From Burkholderiales bacterium LSUCC0115 (GTDB taxonomy: Bacteria > Pseudomonadota > Gammaproteobacteria > Burkholderiales > Burkholderiaceae_A), in assembly GCA_009646425.1 (NCBI GenBank), contig WJBW01000001.1, positions 1-64,000 of the forward strand: a stretch of DNA of 64,000 nucleotides. Direction: 5' to 3'. How positions within the stretch are numbered: position 1 is the stretch's first letter; each line of letters starts with the position of its first letter. Of the stretch, positions 45,902-57,840 are shown piece after piece. The notes beneath the pieces were generated by a model. It did no database searches, was not told the DNA's origin, and worked only from the letters and a program-made list of their open reading frames with translations. The translations under genes were made by a program, and so were the position numbers.

Positions 45902-46109
45902 TGGCCTTTTTCAGAATGGCGTAAAGCTGATCCTTCAGGTGCAGCTTTTCCTTCTTGAGGTTCTCGATCTCTTCGGGCGTCCCGGGGGTCACATGGTCCT
46001 CCATGTTCTTGATCTGCTGATCGAGCTCGTTGTGCCTGTCAAAGAGGCGGATGAAGTGGTGATCAGTCGTCTTAAGTTTGGTGATCAGTTCTCGGTATTC
46101 AGGAAACAT
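45894..46109 (-). CDS. DUF465 (YdcH-like) small coiled-coil protein
   Basis: This 71-residue protein is typical of the DUF465 family: FPEYRELITKLKTTDHHFIR, then HNELDQQIKNMED and ENLKKEKLHLKDQLYAIL. Two helices form an antiparallel hairpin. The function of the family is unknown. It lies 23 bases after the guaA stop and overlaps tadA. It is closer to the canonical YdcH sequence than the copy at 25119-25328. Confidence 0.9.
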   Translation of the reverse strand: MFPEYRELITKLKTTDHHFIRLFDRHNELDQQIKNMEDHVTPGTPEEIENLKKEKLHLKDQLYAILKKASA

Positions 46110-46132
46110 GGTTACATCCTTTCATTGAAGCG

Positions 46133-47752
46133 TCATTCCCACTCGATCGTGGCCGGTGGTTTGGAGGAGATGTCAAAGGTCACCCGGTTGATGCCACGGA
46201 CCTCGTTGATGATTCTGGAAGACACCCGCTTGAGCAGACTGTAGGGCAGCTCGGCCCAGTCCGCCGTCATGAAGTCGCTGGTCTGAACCGCACGAATAGC
46301 CACCACATAGTCGTAGGTACGGCCATCGCCCATGACCCCAACACTCTTGACGGGCAGGAACACTGTAAAAGCTTGGCTGGTCAGGTCGTACCAGGTCTTA
46401 CCAGACTCGGGGTCCACGGTCTGCTGGAGTTCTTCGATGAAGATGGCATCGGCCCGGCGCAACAGGTCTGCGTACTCGCGCTTGACCTCCCCCAGAATCC
46501 GCACACCCAGGCCCGGACCAGGGAAGGGATGGCGATAGACCATCTCGCGTGGCAGACCCAGGGCCACGCCCAGCTCGCGTACCTCGTCCTTAAACAGGTC
46601 GCGCAGCGGCTCCAACAAATCCAAGCCCAGCTGCTCTGGCAGGCCACCCACGTTGTGGTGGCTCTTGATGGTGACCGCCTTCTTGCTCTTGGCGCCACCC
46701 GACTCGATGACATCGGGGTAGATGGTGCCCTGGGCCAAAAACTTGGCGCCCTTGTGCCCCTGCCCGCCCTGCTTGAGCTTTTCCGCCTCTTGTTTAAACA
46801 CGTCGACGAACAGGCGACCGATGATCTTGCGCTTTTGCTCTGGATCAGACACACCAGCCAACTCGCCGAGGAAGAGGTCACTGGCATCCACCCGGATGAC
46901 CCGGGCATGCAGGCGACCGGCGAACATCTCCATGACCATGTCGCCCTCGTTCAGACGAAGCAGTCCATGGTCTACGAAGACACAGGTCAGCTGATCGCCA
47001 ATGGCCCGGTGGATCAGGGCCGCCGCCACCGACGAGTCCACACCACCGGACAAGCCCAAGATGACTTCTTGGTCCCCGACCTGGGTGCGAATCTTGTCAA
47101 CCGCCTCAGCGATGTAGTCACCCATGATCCAGTCCGGACTGGCCTGACAGATCTGCAGCACAAAGCGCTCGAGCATGGCCTTGCCTTGAACCGTGTGCGT
47201 CACCTCGGGGTGAAACTGCACCGCATAAAAGCCGCGGGTCTCATCGGCCATGCCAGCAATCGGGCAGCTGGGCGTAGAGGCCATGAGCTTGAAGCCTGGT
47301 GGCAGCGTGGTGACCTTGTCGCCGTGGCTCATCCAGACCTTGAGCATGCCGTGGCCCTGCTCAGTGGTGAAGTCGGCGATGTCCTTGAGCAAAGCCGTAT
47401 GACCATGAGCCCGGACCTCGGCATAGCCAAACTCCCTTTGATGGCCACTTTCGACCTGACCACCCAACTGGTTGGCCATGGTCTGCATGCCATAACAAAT
47501 ACCCAAGACCGGCACACCCAACTCGAAGACCGAGGCGGGTGCCTTGTCGGTGGTGTCTTCGTAGACGCTGGCATGCGAGCCTGACAGGATGACTCCGCGC
47601 AGCCGACCGTCGACGGCGAAGTCGCGAACCCACTCGTCCGAGACATCACAGGGGTGGACCTCGCAGTAGACGTGGGCCTCCCGGACGCGACGGGCGATGA
47701 GTTGTGTGACCTGCGACCCAAAGTCCAGGATCAGAATCTTGTCATGCTGCAC
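46133..47752 (-). CDS. guaA: GMP synthase (glutamine-hydrolysing)
   Basis: This 539-residue enzyme converts XMP to GMP. The class I glutamine amidotransferase domain has C86 (LGICYGMQ) and the His-Glu pair in QFHPEVTHT. The ATP-pyrophosphatase P-loop is [14 protein letters not shown]. The dimerisation domain ends [24 protein letters not shown] (family end; key residues P-P-A-T-I-E-W-E). It starts 3 bases after the guaB stop. Confidence 0.98.
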   Translation of the reverse strand: MQHDKILILDFGSQVTQLIARRVREAHVYCEVHPCDVSDEWVRDFAVDGRLRGVILSGSHASVYEDTTDKAPASVFELGVPVLGICYGMQTMANQLGGQVESGHQREFGYAEVRAHGHTALLKDIADFTTEQGHGMLKVWMSHGDKVTTLPPGFKLMASTPSCPIAGMADETRGFYAVQFHPEVTHTVQGKAMLERFVLQICQASPDWIMGDYIAEAVDKIRTQVGDQEVILGLSGGVDSSVAAALIHRAIGDQLTCVFVDHGLLRLNEGDMVMEMFAGRLHARVIRVDASDLFLGELAGVSDPEQKRKIIGRLFVDVFKQEAEKLKQGGQGHKGAKFLAQGTIYPDVIESGGAKSKKAVTIKSHHNVGGLPEQLGLDLLEPLRDLFKDEVRELGVALGLPREMVYRHPFPGPGLGVRILGEVKREYADLLRRADAIFIEELQQTVDPESGKTWYDLTSQAFTVFLPVKSVGVMGDGRTYDYVVAIRAVQTSDFMTADWAELPYSLLKRVSSRIINEVRGINRVTFDISSKPPATIEWE

Positions 47753-47755
47753 GGC

Positions 47756-49578
<1,823 letters not shown>

Positions 49579-49579
49579 C

Positions 49580-50032
49580 TCAGCGACCGGCGCCCGCACC
49601 GAACAGGTGCTCAGCCCTCTGAACAAAGGCATCCACAAAACTGCCGGTGATGTGGGCGAAGACAGGCCCCACCAGCTTTTCCAGAATGCGGCTGGAGAAG
49701 TGATAGTCCAGCTCGAACGACACCTTGCAGGCCTGCTCATTGAGCGCCTGAAATTGCCAGTGTCCAGCCAGGGACTTGAAGGGACCACTGTGCAGACTCA
49801 TGTCGATCCGCTCGCCCGCCACATTCAGGTTTCGGGTGCAAAACGACTGCTTGAGGCCTTTGAAGGCGATGTCCACCTCGGCCAGAACCGAGCCATCTGG
49901 CTGCGGGCTCACGCGCGCACCGCCACACCATGGTAAAAAGGTAGGGTAGGCTTCGACATCCGCCACCAGCCCGAACATCTGCTCTGCACTGTAGGGCACC
50001 AATACTGTTTTGATCACGTCCGCCATCCCCAC
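49580..50032 (-). CDS. ratA: RatA / Coq10-type START-domain protein
   Basis: This 150-residue protein has the SRPBCC helix-grip fold. [21 protein letters not shown] is the family start, LPWCGGARV follows, and [22 protein letters not shown] ends it. E. coli RatA was described as a toxin blocking ribosome subunit joining; homologues bind ubiquinone (Coq10), so the physiological role is open. It is divergent from smpB, with only 5 bases between start codons. This is the usual smpB-ratA arrangement. Confidence 0.92.
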   Translation of the reverse strand: MGMADVIKTVLVPYSAEQMFGLVADVEAYPTFLPWCGGARVSPQPDGSVLAEVDIAFKGLKQSFCTRNLNVAGERIDMSLHSGPFKSLAGHWQFQALNEQACKVSFELDYHFSSRILEKLVGPVFAHITGSFVDAFVQRAEHLFGAGAGR

Positions 50033-50037
50033 ATTTT

Positions 50038-50493
50038 ATGTCCATCGTCGATAACAAGAAGGCCTTTCACGACTACTTCATTGAGGAGCGGTACGAGGCT
50101 GGCCTGGTCCTGGAGGGCTGGGAGGCCAAGGCCATCCGAGCTGGACGGGTTCAGCTCAAGGAGGCCTACGTGGTGATCAAACGTGCCGAACTCTGGCTGA
50201 TTGGCTGCCACATCACGGCACTGGCGGCGGCGTCCACCCACATTACCCCAGACCCCACGCGCAGCCGCAAGCTGCTGCTGCACACCGAAGAGATCAGCAA
50301 GCTGATCGGCAAGGTGGAGCGGGCCGGCTATGCCCTGGTTCCACTGAACCTGCATTACAACCGCGGCCGTATCAAGCTCGAGATTGGCCTGGCCAAAGGC
50401 AAAAAGCAGCACGACAAGCGGGCGACTGAGAAGGAGCGGGAGTGGCAGCGTGAGAAGCAGCGCCTGCTGCGCCAGTCCACCAAAGCGGCCTAG
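50038..50493 (+). CDS. smpB: tmRNA-binding protein SmpB
   Basis: This 151-residue protein binds tmRNA and rescues stalled ribosomes. The sequence [29 protein letters not shown] and later [12 protein letters not shown] are diagnostic (key part: W-E-A-K-A-I-R-A-G). The C-terminal tail is basic (KGKKQHDKR, then [10 protein letters not shown]). No ssrA gene is recognised in this window. Its start is 5 bases from the divergent ratA start. Confidence 0.96.
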   Translation: MSIVDNKKAFHDYFIEERYEAGLVLEGWEAKAIRAGRVQLKEAYVVIKRAELWLIGCHITALAAASTHITPDPTRSRKLLLHTEEISKLIGKVERAGYALVPLNLHYNRGRIKLEIGLAKGKKQHDKRATEKEREWQREKQRLLRQSTKAA

Positions 50494-50560
50494 TTTGGAT
50501 TAAATTGTGTGACAAGCCGCGATCGGCGCGGACCACACACCCATTCCAAGGAGAAGACCC

Positions 50561-51700
50561 ATGGTGAATCGTCAGCAGTTGCTAGCCCTGTCCATTGGCA
50601 CCCTGTTCGCCGCAACAGCCCACGCCCAGACCGTCACCGTCAAAATCGGTCACGTGGCCCCCATGACCGGTGGCATCGCTCACCTCGGCAAGGACAACGA
50701 GGCCGGCGCCAAGCTGGCGATTGCCGATCTGAACAAGGCCGGCATCAAGATTGGCGGCAAGACGGTTAAGTTCGAACTCGTGAGCGAAGACGATGGCGCC
50801 GATCCCAAGCAAGGCACGGCTGCCGCCCAGAAGCTGGTCGATGCGAGAGTGGCCGGTGTGATTGGCCACCTAAACTCAGGCACCACGATTCCCGCCTCCA
50901 AGCTGTATCACGACGCTGGCATTCCCCAGATCTCGCCTTCGGCGACCAACCCCAAGTACACCCGCCAGGGCTACAAGACAGCCTTTCGTGTCGTCGCCGA
51001 TGACGTCCACTTGGGCGGTACGCTGGGCCGCTACGCCATCAAAGAACTCAAGGGCAAGTCCGTGGCCATTGTCGATGACCGCACTGCCTATGGTCAGGGC
51101 GTAGCCGACGAGTTCGAAAAAGGGGTCAAGGCTGCCGGTGGCAACGTTGTTGGTCGGCAGTACACCACCGACAAGGCCACCGATTTCATGGCCATTCTCA
51201 CCAACCTGAAGGGCAAGAAGCCTGATGTCGTCTTCTTCGGCGGTATGGATGCCGTCGCAGGCCCCATGCTGCGTCAGATGAAGCAACTGGGCATCACAGC
51301 CAAGTTCATGGGCGGCGATGGCATCTGCACGTCCGAGCTACCCAAGCTCGCGGGTGATGCCGTGGGCAACGAGATGATCTATTGCGCCGAGGCCGGTGGC
51401 GTCGAGGGCAAGTACGTCGCCAAAGACAAGGCCTTCCGCGAGCGCTTCAAGAAAGAGGCTGGTGTCGACGTCAAGCTCTACGCACCTTATGTCTACGACG
51501 CGACCATGGTTCTCGCCGAGGCCATGAAAAAGGCCAACAGCACAGACCCCAAAAAGGTCCTGCCAGCCTTGGCCGCCATTCAGTACGACGGGGTCACCGG
51601 TCCAATTGCCTTTGACAACAAGGGTGACATCAAGGGCGGCACCCTGACCCTCTATACTTACAAGAACGGGGCGCGTCAGCTGGTGAAGGTCATCAAGTAA
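50561..51700 (+). CDS. Branched-chain amino-acid ABC transporter substrate-binding protein (LivK-like)
   Basis: This 379-residue periplasmic binding protein has a signal peptide cut near residue 22 (AATAHAQ). VKIGHVAPMTGGIAHLGKDNE begins the Peripla_BP_6 domain; GVIGHLNSGTTIPASKLY and SPSATNPKYTRQGYKTAFR are ligand-site segments of the LivJ/LivK family. Permease and ATPase genes (livHMGF) are not nearby, so it stands alone with its own terminator. The ribosome site is AAGGAGA. Ligand could be Leu/Ile/Val or another amino acid. Confidence 0.92.
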   Translation: MVNRQQLLALSIGTLFAATAHAQTVTVKIGHVAPMTGGIAHLGKDNEAGAKLAIADLNKAGIKIGGKTVKFELVSEDDGADPKQGTAAAQKLVDARVAGVIGHLNSGTTIPASKLYHDAGIPQISPSATNPKYTRQGYKTAFRVVADDVHLGGTLGRYAIKELKGKSVAIVDDRTAYGQGVADEFEKGVKAAGGNVVGRQYTTDKATDFMAILTNLKGKKPDVVFFGGMDAVAGPMLRQMKQLGITAKFMGGDGICTSELPKLAGDAVGNEMIYCAEAGGVEGKYVAKDKAFRERFKKEAGVDVKLYAPYVYDATMVLAEAMKKANSTDPKKVLPALAAIQYDGVTGPIAFDNKGDIKGGTLTLYTYKNGARQLVKVIK

Positions 51701-51719
51701 ACACAGCCTGACGAGATAA

Positions 51720-51751
51720 AGGCGGGCCTCTCTCGAGGACCCGCCTTTTTT
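51720..51751 (+). terminator. Rho-independent terminator after the binding-protein gene
   Basis: AGGCGGG and CCCGCCT form a stem around CCTCTCTCGAGGA, followed by a run of six T. It begins 20 bases after the stop codon. Confidence 0.9.
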
Positions 51752-51794
51752 ATGGGTGGCCGAGCGCCGCCCGGCCAGACCGACAGTACAGGCC

Positions 51795-54236
51795 TTACTT
51801 GGCCAGGGACTGCCAGGTGTCAATCACCGTATCGGGATTGAGCGAGATCGACGAGATGCCGATGTCCATGAGCCAATGGGCCAGATCTGGGTGATCAGAG
51901 GGGCCCTGGCCACAGATGCCGACGTACTTGTTGGCCTTGCGGCAAGCTACGATTGCCATCTCGAGCAGTTTTTTCACAGCCGCATCGCGCTCATCGAAGG
52001 CATCGGCCACCAGACCACTGTCGCGGTCCAGCCCCAGGGTTAGCTGAGTCAAGTCGTTGGAGCCAATCGAGAAGCCATCGAAATACTCGAGGAACTCCTC
52101 GGCCAAGAGCGCATTGGACGGCAACTCGCACATCATGATGAGCCGAAGACCGCCCTGCCCCTTAGCATCGGCACCCGAACCACGGGCCAGGCCGTGCTCT
52201 GCCAACAGCTCGTTCACACGCTTGGCCTCGGCCACAGTGCGTACAAACGGCACCATGATCTCCATATTGGTCAGGCCCATTTCCTCGCGCACGCGCTTGA
52301 GAGCCTTGACCTCCATCTCGAAGCAGTCCCGGAAGTCTGGAGCAATGTAGCGAGAAGCCCCCCTAAAGCCCAGCATGGGGTTCTCCTCCTCGGGCTCGTA
52401 ACGCGAACCGCCGATGAGTTTGCGGTACTCATTGGACTTGAAGTCCGACATGCGAACGATGACGGGCTTGGGCCAGAAGGCGGCTGCAATCGTGGCCACA
52501 CCCTCGGCCAGCTTGTCGACAAAAAAGTCTCGGGGGGAGGCATGGCCACGGGCAATGCGCTCCACCGCGTTCTTGAGCTCCGGGTCCACCTGGGGATAGT
52601 CCAGGATGGCCTTGGGGTGCACGCCAATGTTGTTGTTGATGATGAATTCCAGACGGGCCAGACCTACTCCCTCGTTGGGCGTGGACTGGAAATCAAAGGC
52701 CAGCTGGGGATTGCCCACGTTCATCATGATCTTGACGGGGATCTTGGGCAGGGCCCCGGTCTGGACCGTGGTGACCTCGGTCTCTAGCAGACCTTCGTAG
52801 ACATTGCCGGTGTCGCCCTCTGCACAGGAAACGGTGACCGTAGCGCCGTCTTTAACCGTGTCGGTGGCATCACCACAGCCGACCACCGCCGGGATGCCGA
52901 GCTCGCGAGCAATGATGGCGGCGTGACAGGTGCGTCCACCTCGGTTGGTAACAATCGCAGAGGCCCGCTTCATGACGGGCTCCCAGTTGGGGTCGGTCAT
53001 GTCGGTCACCAGTACATCACCGGGCTGAACACGCTCCATCTCGCTGGCATCGGCAATCACCCGCACAGGACCGGCACCGATCTTCTGGCCAATCGCTCGG
53101 CCGGAGGTCAGGATCTGGCCATGGCCCTTGAGCTTGAAGCGCTGGACCTGATCATGGGCCGACTGCTGAGACTTGACGGTCTCGGGTCGGGCCTGAAGGA
53201 TAAAGAGCTTGCCATCGCGACCATCCAAGCCCCACTCGATGTCCATGGGACGCCCGTAGTGCTGCTCGATGATCACGGCGAACTTGGCCAGTTCGATGGT
53301 CTGCTCGTGGGTCAGTGAATAACGGTTGCGCTGCTCAACGGGGACATCAACCGTCTTGACCGACTTGCCAGACTCGGCCTTTTCTTCGGCGGTTGAGAAG
53401 ACCATCTTGATGAGCTTGCTGCCAATCTGGCGGCGAATCACGGGGAACTTGCCAGCAGCCAGCATGGGCTTGTGAACATAGAACTCGTCTGGGTTCACCG
53501 CGCCCTGCACCACCGTCTCGCCAAGTCCGTAGGAGCTGGTGATGAAGACCACCTGGTCAAAACCAGACTCGGTGTCCATGGTGAACATGACACCGGCAGC
53601 GCCCAGGTCTGAGCGCACCATGCGTTGAATACCGGCCGACAGGGCGACCTCGGCATGGGTAAAGCCCTTGTGAACCCGGTAGCTGATGGCCCGATCGTTG
53701 TAGAGCGAGGCAAAGACATGGCGAATCTTGTCCAGCACGTCCTCGATGCCTTCAACGTTGAGGTAGGTCTCTTGCTGTCCAGCAAACGAGGCATCCGGGA
53801 GGTCCTCGGCTGTTGCGGAGGAACGAACGGCCAGCGACATCTTGGCGTCGCCCTGGGTGAGCTGATCAAAGTGGGACCGAATCTCGGACTCGAGGGCTGG
53901 CGGCAGTGGTGTGTTGGCAATCCAGTCCCGGATCTCAGCGCCACAGGCGGCCAAGGCCCGTACGTCTTCGGTGTTCAGGCCCTCCAGCCGCTTAGCAATG
54001 CGCGCCTCCAGGCCTTCGTGCTGTAGGAACACGCGAAAGGCATGGGCCGTCGTGGCAAAACCGGTTGGAACCGATACCCCCGCCCCGTGGAGCTGGCTGA
54101 TCATTTCGCCCAGCGAGGCATTCTTGCCGCCCACCGAGTCGACATCGGTCATGCGCAGTTCTTCAAATGGGACAACAAGACGCTCTCCGAGCCGGGATTT
54201 GCTGCCCGGGCTCTGCGCCATTCCTGCGTGGTTCAT
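51795..54236 (-). CDS. ppsA: Phosphoenolpyruvate synthase
   Basis: The ATG at 54236 has GGGGAG before it, giving 813 residues (E. coli 792); an upstream in-frame start is not used. PEP is made from pyruvate and ATP. The N-terminal nucleotide/pyruvate domain begins [22 protein letters not shown] (key part [11 protein letters not shown]). The phosphohistidine motif is [15 protein letters not shown]. The C-terminal barrel ends with [15 protein letters not shown], containing the catalytic Cys. It is divergent from ppsR, its regulator. Confidence 0.97.
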   Translation of the reverse strand: MNHAGMAQSPGSKSRLGERLVVPFEELRMTDVDSVGGKNASLGEMISQLHGAGVSVPTGFATTAHAFRVFLQHEGLEARIAKRLEGLNTEDVRALAACGAEIRDWIANTPLPPALESEIRSHFDQLTQGDAKMSLAVRSSATAEDLPDASFAGQQETYLNVEGIEDVLDKIRHVFASLYNDRAISYRVHKGFTHAEVALSAGIQRMVRSDLGAAGVMFTMDTESGFDQVVFITSSYGLGETVVQGAVNPDEFYVHKPMLAAGKFPVIRRQIGSKLIKMVFSTAEEKAESGKSVKTVDVPVEQRNRYSLTHEQTIELAKFAVIIEQHYGRPMDIEWGLDGRDGKLFILQARPETVKSQQSAHDQVQRFKLKGHGQILTSGRAIGQKIGAGPVRVIADASEMERVQPGDVLVTDMTDPNWEPVMKRASAIVTNRGGRTCHAAIIARELGIPAVVGCGDATDTVKDGATVTVSCAEGDTGNVYEGLLETEVTTVQTGALPKIPVKIMMNVGNPQLAFDFQSTPNEGVGLARLEFIINNNIGVHPKAILDYPQVDPELKNAVERIARGHASPRDFFVDKLAEGVATIAAAFWPKPVIVRMSDFKSNEYRKLIGGSRYEPEEENPMLGFRGASRYIAPDFRDCFEMEVKALKRVREEMGLTNMEIMVPFVRTVAEAKRVNELLAEHGLARGSGADAKGQGGLRLIMMCELPSNALLAEEFLEYFDGFSIGSNDLTQLTLGLDRDSGLVADAFDERDAAVKKLLEMAIVACRKANKYVGICGQGPSDHPDLAHWLMDIGISSISLNPDTVIDTWQSLAK

Positions 54237-54282
54237 CAAAACTCCCCTAAGATGTGAAAAATTGGTCAGTTGGCGAGATTTT

Positions 54283-54298
54283 ACCGGGTTTACCCGGT
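54283..54298. promoter_or_regulatory. Perfect inverted repeat between ppsA and ppsR
   Basis: ACCGGGT-TT-ACCCGGT is a perfect 7-base inverted repeat with a 2-base spacer in the 119-base divergent region. Both genes would have their promoters around it, so it is a candidate shared operator. No transcription factor for it is in the window. Confidence 0.4.
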
Positions 54299-54355
54299 CG
54301 GTCCTTCGGGGCCAGCCCACCAAAAAAAACGAGAACCACCATCGGGGAGATTTCA

Positions 54356-55192
54356 GTGAACACCGACGTCAAGGTCCAGGCAGCAGGCCGCACCGTCTTT
54401 TTCGTGTCCGACGGCACCGGCATCACAGCCGAGACGCTGGGGGCTTCGATCCTGTCCCAGTTCGACCAGCTGAAATTCAAGCAAAAGCGCCTGCCCTTTG
54501 TAGACAGCCTGGAAAAGGCCGAAAAAGCGGCTCGCCTGATCGAGCAGCAACGCCAAGAGGACGGCCGCAGACCCATCGTCTTCTCCACCCTGGTCGACCC
54601 CAAGACCATTGCCTGCATTCGGGCCATTGATGCGGTTCACCTGGATCTGTTTCAGACGTTTGTGGTCCCCTTGGAAGAAGAGCTGGGCATCAAGAGCAAC
54701 CACACCATCGGACGCTTCCACCATGCGACCGACACCGATGCCTATAAGAATCGAATTGAGGCCATCAACTTCTCACTGGCCCACGACGATGGCCAATCGG
54801 CCAAGAACCTCGATGGCGCCGATGTCATCCTGATTGGCGTCTCACGCAGTGGCAAGACACCCACCAGCCTCTATCTGTCCATGCAATACGGGCTCAAGGT
54901 CGCCAACTACCCTCTCATTCCAGAGGACTTCGAGCGGGATGGCCTGCCCTCTGCTCTCAAAGGTCTCAAGCAAAAGTGTTTTGGCCTGACCATCGATCCT
55001 TTGCGCCTGTCAGACATTCGAAACGAACGGCGGCCTGGATCCAAATATGCGGCGCTGGAGAACTGCCGCTACGAGGTCGATGCGGCTGAGCGCATGATGA
55101 AGCGTGAGGGTATTGGCTGGCTATCAACGACCACGAAGTCGATCGAAGAAATCGCCACCACCATCCTGGACACCCTGAACCTCGGTCGCTAG
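54356..55192 (+). CDS. ppsR: PEP synthetase regulatory protein (kinase and pyrophosphorylase, DUF299)
   Basis: The GTG at 54356, 5 bases after GGGGAGA, gives 278 residues, the normal family length. The longer frame upstream begins in intergenic sequence. It inactivates PpsA by ADP-dependent phosphorylation of a Thr and reactivates it by phosphorolysis. [16 protein letters not shown] starts the protein, [18 protein letters not shown] is in the middle, and the P-loop is [14 protein letters not shown]. It overlaps the convergent methyltransferase gene by 4 bases. Confidence 0.94.
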   Translation: MNTDVKVQAAGRTVFFVSDGTGITAETLGASILSQFDQLKFKQKRLPFVDSLEKAEKAARLIEQQRQEDGRRPIVFSTLVDPKTIACIRAIDAVHLDLFQTFVVPLEEELGIKSNHTIGRFHHATDTDAYKNRIEAINFSLAHDDGQSAKNLDGADVILIGVSRSGKTPTSLYLSMQYGLKVANYPLIPEDFERDGLPSALKGLKQKCFGLTIDPLRLSDIRNERRPGSKYAALENCRYEVDAAERMMKREGIGWLSTTTKSIEEIATTILDTLNLGR

Positions 55193-56079
55193 CCAGCCAG
55201 CCTGCGGCGGCGCTCAAACAGACAAACCGCTGCAGCCGCGTTAACGTTCAAAGACTCCACTGCATCGGTCTGATCAATGGTCAAGGCTCGGGCCTGCGGC
55301 CAGCTCAGCAAGCGCGACGAGAGTCCACTGCCCTCCTGGCCAAAGGCCCAGACCAGTGGTGCAGGATCGGTCAGCCAATCGGCCTCATGCAGCGACACAG
55401 CCCCCGTGTCCTCGGCGGCCACGGTCAAGACCAGATGCCCGCCGATCTCGTCAATCGCCTGCTCCAACTGATCCAGTTCGACGTCCTCTTGAATCAGCAT
55501 GCCGAACTGTGCCCCCATGCCGGCCCGCAAGGCCTTGGGCGAATGGGCCTCGGCGGACCCCTTCAGAAGCCAGGCCTCACGGCAGCCGGCTGCCGCGGCC
55601 GAGCGCAGAATGCCACCCAGATTGCCAGGGTCTGACACGCGGTCGAGTAACACCACATCGGGCAATGCGCCGGCGGCGTGTTCGACAGACCCCGACTGCG
55701 CCGACCGCTTCGCCTCCCCATGGTCTGGCGCTGGACTCAGCTGAGCCAGCAGACCAACTCCTGGGCCATGGGCCAGCTGACTCAGTCCGCCGTAGAGAGC
55801 GTCGGAGAGCACCAGCTGAGCGGGATCGGACCCAAGGGCCGCACAGCGTTGACTGGCCTCCTGTGCGGCCTCTGAGGCCTGCAGGGATTCACTGACGACC
55901 AGGGCGACAGCCTGCCAGCGGGACCCCTGTGCATCCGCGCGAGACAGAAAGTCCAACACGAGGCGTTGGCCTTCAATCCACATGTAACCGTGCTTGCGCC
56001 GAAACCTCGGCTCACTCGCAGCACGAACCAAGAGCCGGACCTGTTCATTCTGCGAGGAGCTGATGGCCTTAAAGCCCAT
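55189..56079 (-). CDS. TrmH/SpoU family RNA 2'-O-methyltransferase
   Basis: The ATG at 56079 gives 296 residues beginning GFKAISSSQNEQVRLLVRAA. The N-terminal substrate-binding domain (about 1-100) resembles RlmB/TsnR. The SPOUT knot shows the three SpoU motifs: LDRVSDPGNLGGILRSAAAAG, AFGQEGSGLS, and ESLNVNAAAAVCLFE. The target nucleotide, rRNA or tRNA, cannot be told. It overlaps rnhB by 11 bases and ends the lpx operon. Confidence 0.9.
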   Translation of the reverse strand: MGFKAISSSQNEQVRLLVRAASEPRFRRKHGYMWIEGQRLVLDFLSRADAQGSRWQAVALVVSESLQASEAAQEASQRCAALGSDPAQLVLSDALYGGLSQLAHGPGVGLLAQLSPAPDHGEAKRSAQSGSVEHAAGALPDVVLLDRVSDPGNLGGILRSAAAAGCREAWLLKGSAEAHSPKALRAGMGAQFGMLIQEDVELDQLEQAIDEIGGHLVLTVAAEDTGAVSLHEADWLTDPAPLVWAFGQEGSGLSSRLLSWPQARALTIDQTDAVESLNVNAAAAVCLFERRRRLAG

Positions 56080-56689
56080 GGGTCGACTCCGCAACACGTC
56101 TGGCCACTGGAGCGAAGCTGCGACGATGCGCCGGGCAGGCCCCCAGGCTATTCAGTGCGGCCAAGTGCTGAGCAGTGCCATAGCCCGCATGTGAGGCCAG
56201 ACCGTACCCTGGGTACTGATGATCCAGTTCCTGCATATGCGTATCACGCGCCACCTTGGCCACGATAGAGGCCGCGGAGATCTCGGCCACCAGCCCATCC
56301 CCGCCGACACAGGTCTTGGTGGGCCAGGGCCAGTTCAAATCCTGGGCATGGGTAGCGGGGTTCAGATGGCCATCGACCAGCAGCTGCACGGGCTCTCGTC
56401 CATCTAGGCTAGCGACCAAGCCTTGTACCGCCCGGTGCATGGCCAAAAACGTCGCCTGCAGGATGTTCAGCTTGTCGATCTCCTCCACACTGGCCCACCC
56501 CAGGCCGACTGCCACGGCATGGGCTTGAATCTGCTGCGCAAGGGTCTCGCGTCGCCTGGCCGATATCTTCTTGGAATCCTTGAGGGCCAAAGGCGGTGCT
56601 GGACGCCAATCACCCAGGGCGACGGCACAGGCTGTCACCGGGCCTGCCAGCGGACCCCGGCCGACTTCGTCAATGCCCACCCGAATCAC
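56069..56689 (-). CDS. rnhB: Ribonuclease HII
   Basis: This 206-residue enzyme cuts RNA in RNA-DNA hybrids and at single ribonucleotides. The family start GIDEVGRGPLAGPVTACAV holds D7 and E8. QLLVDGHLNP supplies the next catalytic Asp and SIVAKVARD the last. It starts at a GTG that overlaps the lpxB stop (GTGA). lpxB-rnhB is a standard proteobacterial pair. Confidence 0.96.
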   Translation of the reverse strand: MIRVGIDEVGRGPLAGPVTACAVALGDWRPAPPLALKDSKKISARRRETLAQQIQAHAVAVGLGWASVEEIDKLNILQATFLAMHRAVQGLVASLDGREPVQLLVDGHLNPATHAQDLNWPWPTKTCVGGDGLVAEISAASIVAKVARDTHMQELDHQYPGYGLASHAGYGTAQHLAALNSLGACPAHRRSFAPVARRVAESTHGL

Positions 56690-57828
56690 AGCATCGCTCC
56701 CAGGGCCTGGGCCACTCGACCCGCACAGCCTTGGGCCAGCTGGTCATGCAGATCTCCAAAGGCTTGCCGCATCTGGGCCTGGCTCGGCTGGTCATCAGCT
56801 AGTGAGCGAAGGGCCCCGATCAGCGGCGCAGGCTCGCAGTCCTGTTGAATGAATTCGGGCACCAGATCTTGCTGCAGCAACAGATTGGGCAGGCCGATGC
56901 GCTGGACCAGGGCCTTGCGCTTCATCAGCCAGTAGGTCAAGGCGGGGACGCGGTAGGCAATCACCATGGGCAGGCCATGCAGCACTGCCTCCAGCGTGGC
57001 CGTGCCGCTGGCCAACAGCGCCAGGTCTGCCGCCTGCATCGCCTGGTAGGAGGCCGACAGTTCGTTGGGCGGGGTCGGGGCCAGCAGCTGCACCCCAACC
57101 GATTCAGCTTGGCGCCAACTGGGCAAAGCCATGATCTGTCGGGCCACGGTGCTGGAGGCTGCCGGCACCACGACCTGATGACTGGACCTCATTTGAATCG
57201 CCACCGACAAAAACCGCTCCCCCAGGGCTACGATTTCCGAGGATCGAGACCCCGGCAAAACAGCCAAGACCGCCTTGTTCGATGACAGGCCCAGCCGCGC
57301 TCGCGCCTGGTCTCGGTCGATGACCTTTGGAATACGGTCGGCCAGCGGATGCCCCACAAACACGGCCTGGGTCCGGGTCTTGGCATAGAGTGCCGGCTCA
57401 TGGGGAAACAGGCACAGCATGGTGTCAACCGCCTGCTCGATGCCCGACAGGCGATCGGCCCGCCAGGCCCAGATGCTGGGACTGACCAAGTGAGCGGTAC
57501 GCAGGCCCCTTTGACGCAACCGGGCGGCCAGACCCAGGTTAAAGTCCGGCGCATCCACGCCCAGAAACAGATTCAGGTCAGCGTCAGCAAAGCGCTCCAC
57601 CAACTGGCGACGCAGCCTGAGAAGACCAGGCAGGTGGGCCAGCACCTCGACATAGCCACGGACGGCCAAACGATCAGAGGACTCCCAACAGTTCATGCCG
57701 ATGGCTTGAAGCGCAGGACCTCCCAGCCCCATCAGAGCGATCGACCGGTCCTGTCCCAACTGCGAGAGCGCCTGGGCTGCGATCAAGTCGCCTGAGGCTT
57801 CACCCGCGACCAGACCAATCCGATTCAT
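56686..57828 (-). CDS. lpxB: Lipid A disaccharide synthase
   Basis: This 380-residue GT19 glycosyltransferase joins UDP-2,3-diacylglucosamine and lipid X. It begins IGLVAGEASGDLIAAQAL. MGLGGPALQAIGM, DAPDFNLGLAARLR and FVGHPLADRIP are family motifs. LAVLPGSRSSEI is the UDP-binding part, and GTATLEAVLHGLPMVIAYR follows. It lies 12 bases after lpxA and overlaps rnhB. Confidence 0.97.
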   Translation of the reverse strand: MNRIGLVAGEASGDLIAAQALSQLGQDRSIALMGLGGPALQAIGMNCWESSDRLAVRGYVEVLAHLPGLLRLRRQLVERFADADLNLFLGVDAPDFNLGLAARLRQRGLRTAHLVSPSIWAWRADRLSGIEQAVDTMLCLFPHEPALYAKTRTQAVFVGHPLADRIPKVIDRDQARARLGLSSNKAVLAVLPGSRSSEIVALGERFLSVAIQMRSSHQVVVPAASSTVARQIMALPSWRQAESVGVQLLAPTPPNELSASYQAMQAADLALLASGTATLEAVLHGLPMVIAYRVPALTYWLMKRKALVQRIGLPNLLLQQDLVPEFIQQDCEPAPLIGALRSLADDQPSQAQMRQAFGDLHDQLAQGCAGRVAQALGAML

Positions 57829-57840
57829 GCCTGAACTGCG

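Noticed and set aside
46373-47584. 403-residue open frame opposite guaA
   Set aside because: Wholly within guaA and without motif or ribosome site.
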